Below are positions 62,283 to 64,000 of a stretch of 64,000 bases of DNA, one piece after another. Source of the DNA: Candidatus Thermochlorobacter aerophilus (GTDB lineage: Bacteria; Bacteroidota; Chlorobiia; Chlorobiales; Thermochlorobacteraceae); NCBI GenBank assembly GCA_002794105.1, contig PHFL01000007.1, positions 131,728 to 195,727 on the forward strand. The letters are read 5' to 3'. Each line of letters begins with the position of its first letter. The stretch's first letter is position 1. The notes below the pieces were generated by a model, which did not search any database, was not told the origin of the DNA, and saw only the letters and a list, made by a program, of their open reading frames with translations. A program made the position numbers and the translations under genes.

Positions 62283-63905
62283 TTAACAAATGGATGCAGA
62301 AGCAGGCAAAGATATAGCCGCTGTCGAGCGACCCTTTTTGTGGCGCTTGCGCAGGGCATACCGCTTGCGGTAGCGAGCGCGATAGCGCACCTCACGGCTA
62401 TCATCAGACAGGTCGGACAAAGCGTAACTGACTGTTTGAAATACTTCTGATGTAGTAGGAATCATGACCACACTGCCCTTTGGCACAGCCCAAGTCTTCA
62501 GCTCATTGAACTGCTTGAGGACATCAGCAGAAACTTTGTATTGCTTGGCAAGCGCCAGTAAGGATTCTTCTCGCTTGGCTTTATGTGCAATGAAATAAAG
62601 CCGCTCACCAGCTGGAATTTTTTCAATCGCTGCCGCCATATCGGCACCGCGCCCTTTTGGAACACGAAGCACATAGCCCTTGTAAGCAGGAGGGGTCATG
62701 TTTTTGAAAAGTTCGGGATTCAGAAATTGAAGTGTATCCACATCGATACCAGAGTATGCGGCAAGCGTCGGGAGCGTGATGCAATCTGGCACGATAACTT
62801 CATCATACTCTATGGGCTTGGCAAAGCGTATGGGCTCAAAGCCAAAGCGTTCGGGATAGAGCGCAATAATCGTAGCGGCGATGTAGCGCGGCACATATTG
62901 CTGGGTTTCACGACGGAAATACTTACGCAGTGCCCAAAAGTCGCGCTGATGTGGAGACTTGTATAAAGCTCTATTGACGCGCCCAGAACCGGCATTGTAA
63001 GCGGCAAGTGCAAGATACCAATCGCCATAGAGTTGATAGAGGTCTTTGAGATGACGCATAGCGCTGCGTGTCGATTTGATGATGTCGCGCCGCTCATCAA
63101 ACCACTTGTTGCCAGCTAACCCATACAGCCGACCTGTCTCCTTGATAAATTGCCACATGCCAACTGCGTTAGCACGACTGCGAGCATGAGGATTGACACC
63201 GCTTTCAATGATAGAAAGGTAAATCAGTTCAGGTGGAGCACCTTCTTCGGCAATGACGCGCTCAATGGTCGGAAAATACAGCGCCGCACGATGCAAGTAG
63301 CGTTGAAAAATCTCCTTCACCTTCGGAAAAGTAGAAAAATAGGTGATAAACTTTTTGACCTCTGCATTGAGCACAAGCGGAATCTGCGTCTTCGGTAAAA
63401 GCATACCAGCAAAGAGATTTTCATCGACAGACATCTGCTCAGGATTGCAAAGCAAGCGTTCGCGAATAGCTAAGGCAGGATTGTCGGTATCCAACTTTGC
63501 AAGAGGAAGAACATGCTCATCATAGAGCTGAAGAATGCGAAACGCCATCCAGCAAAAATTAAAATCGCGCTCTAGCTCTTCATGTTCTAATAGCTCGGCA
63601 ATGAGTTCGATTGCTTCGGTGAGCGTGGCGGCAAGCTCCTCGCTTTTTTCTTGATGTTGCTTTTCAGCCAGTTCGCTAAGGAATTTGACGCGCGCCAGCT
63701 TAAAAGCCTTGCTTTTGCGTTGCTCTTTTTCCTTGAGGCGAATAAGTGTGGCAATGGCTTGTTGGCGCTCGAGAGCATGAGCACGACTTAACGAATCAAG
63801 ATAGGCGATTTTGACTGGGTCAACGGGTGCTGGCTCCAAAAGCGTCTCTTCTGGAGGGTCAAGTTTAACGACGGCACTGGGCGAAGAGCACCCAACATAA
63901 AGCAA
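62283..63905 (-). CDS. MltD-like lytic transglycosylase with LysM domain (signal peptide interrupted)
   Basis: Murein transglycosylase of about 540 residues. A helical N-terminal half is followed by the SLT domain at about 215-345: GAPPELIYLSIIESGVNPHARSRANAVGMWQF with the catalytic Glu (IIESG), and YLALAAYNAGSGRVNRAL. A LysM-type cell-wall motif lies near 440-485 (LYFIAHKAKREESLLALAKQY), and a basic tail ends the protein. The visible frame starts at a TTG at 63905, which would give only LYVGC as a signal. In the same frame ATG 63953 precedes it, but TAG at 63918-63920 lies between. Read through, it gives a normal lipoprotein signal. Confidence 0.8.
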   Translation of the reverse strand: MLYVGCSSPSAVVKLDPPEETLLEPAPVDPVKIAYLDSLSRAHALERQQAIATLIRLKEKEQRKSKAFKLARVKFLSELAEKQHQEKSEELAATLTEAIELIAELLEHEELERDFNFCWMAFRILQLYDEHVLPLAKLDTDNPALAIRERLLCNPEQMSVDENLFAGMLLPKTQIPLVLNAEVKKFITYFSTFPKVKEIFQRYLHRAALYFPTIERVIAEEGAPPELIYLSIIESGVNPHARSRANAVGMWQFIKETGRLYGLAGNKWFDERRDIIKSTRSAMRHLKDLYQLYGDWYLALAAYNAGSGRVNRALYKSPHQRDFWALRKYFRRETQQYVPRYIAATIIALYPERFGFEPIRFAKPIEYDEVIVPDCITLPTLAAYSGIDVDTLQFLNPELFKNMTPPAYKGYVLRVPKGRGADMAAAIEKIPAGERLYFIAHKAKREESLLALAKQYKVSADVLKQFNELKTWAVPKGSVVMIPTTSEVFQTVSYALSDLSDDSREVRYRARYRKRYALRKRHKKGRSTAAISLPASASIC

Positions 63906-63949
63906 AAAAAGAGCAAGCTAAGCAGAGCCTGAGTAGATGTAAGTATGCT

Positions 63950-64000
63950 TCATCCGAGAGTTTTGTATGTGTGCTGATTTTTGATGTCTACTTCTGCTTG
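63950..64000 (-). CDS. C-terminal fragment of an upstream gene (edge of window)
   Basis: An open frame entering from the right edge encodes QAEVDIKNQHTYKTLG and stops at TGA (63950-63952). This TGA overlaps the ATG at 63951-63953 of the lytic transglycosylase frame as ATGA. The overlap is typical of coupled genes and supports 63953 as the original start of that gene. The product cannot be recognised from 16 residues. Confidence 0.35.
   Translation of the reverse strand, partial: QAEVDIKNQHTYKTLG

Noticed and set aside
1..64000. CRISPR array, prophage or insertion sequence
   Set aside because: No regularly spaced repeats, transposase, integrase or phage structural genes were seen in any frame; gene content is housekeeping.

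Overview
The window looks like a chromosomal segment of a phototrophic member of the Chlorobi (Chlorobiota), nearer to the Chloroherpeton/Thermochlorobacter side than to classical green sulfur bacteria. The evidence is indirect. There is a plant-type (CrtQ-like) carotene desaturase, a second CrtI-family carotenoid enzyme, and a thioredoxin-reductase-like ferredoxin-NADP reductase of the Chlorobium/Bacillus kind. There is also a PuhE-like (DUF3623) photosynthetic-complex assembly protein, a GWxTD protein next to an S46 peptidase, a PorW/SprE-like lipoprotein, and several promoters of the Bacteroidota type (TTTG-N19/20-TAnnTTTG). No insertion sequence, prophage or CRISPR array is visible. Gene density is high and almost every frame is intact.

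Layout. 1-2.5 kb (minus): a partial ABC-F ATPase, then a TPP riboswitch controlling thiD-tenA. 2.5-13.9 kb (plus): an M14 carboxypeptidase, a TPR protein, a TolC-MacA-MacB type export system with one ATPase and two separate permeases, and a sensor histidine kinase. 13.9-14.45 kb is a gene-poor stretch. 14.4-21.3 kb: a MerR regulator, fructose-1,6-bisphosphatase, rplM-rpsI, a structured leader RNA, rpsB, a terminator, tsf, a second terminator, pyrH, two small membrane proteins and a frameshifted alpha/beta hydrolase. 21.3-28.7 kb: pigment and envelope genes (crtQ-like, tRNA-Met, mreB, crtI-like), a small membrane protein, Mrp, Nfu and the PuhE-like protein.

28.7-36.7 kb (minus): one long run holding a class I glutamine amidotransferase, cobS, cobC, an oligopeptide-type binding lipoprotein, an isolated nuoJ, a BMP-type lipoprotein, two coiled-coil lipoproteins and a nucleotide-sugar-type epimerase. 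36.8-46.8 kb (plus): a DUF606 membrane protein, gyrA, rsmI, panC, a GWxTD protein, an S46 dipeptidyl peptidase and pyruvate kinase. 46.7-51.4 kb (minus): ferredoxin-NADP reductase, HD-GYP regulator, DHH phosphoesterase, methyltransferase and DUF4905 protein. The TPR-GGDEF gene at 51.6 kb points the other way, so a predicted c-di-GMP synthase and a predicted c-di-GMP phosphodiesterase lie close together. 53.3-64 kb (minus): pstSCA without pstB, a LON-domain protein, nadC, a lipoprotein, free-methionine sulfoxide reductase, a degenerate receiver protein, pyrK, the PorW/SprE-like TPR lipoprotein and an MltD-like lytic transglycosylase whose signal peptide is cut by an in-frame stop.

The items most worth checking are the multi-helix leader RNA in front of rpsB, the PuhE homologue in what looks like a type-I reaction-centre lineage, the palindrome that embeds the pstS start codon, the amber stop in the MltD-like gene, and the paired coiled-coil lipoproteins. 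All family assignments come from reading motifs; no database search was run.
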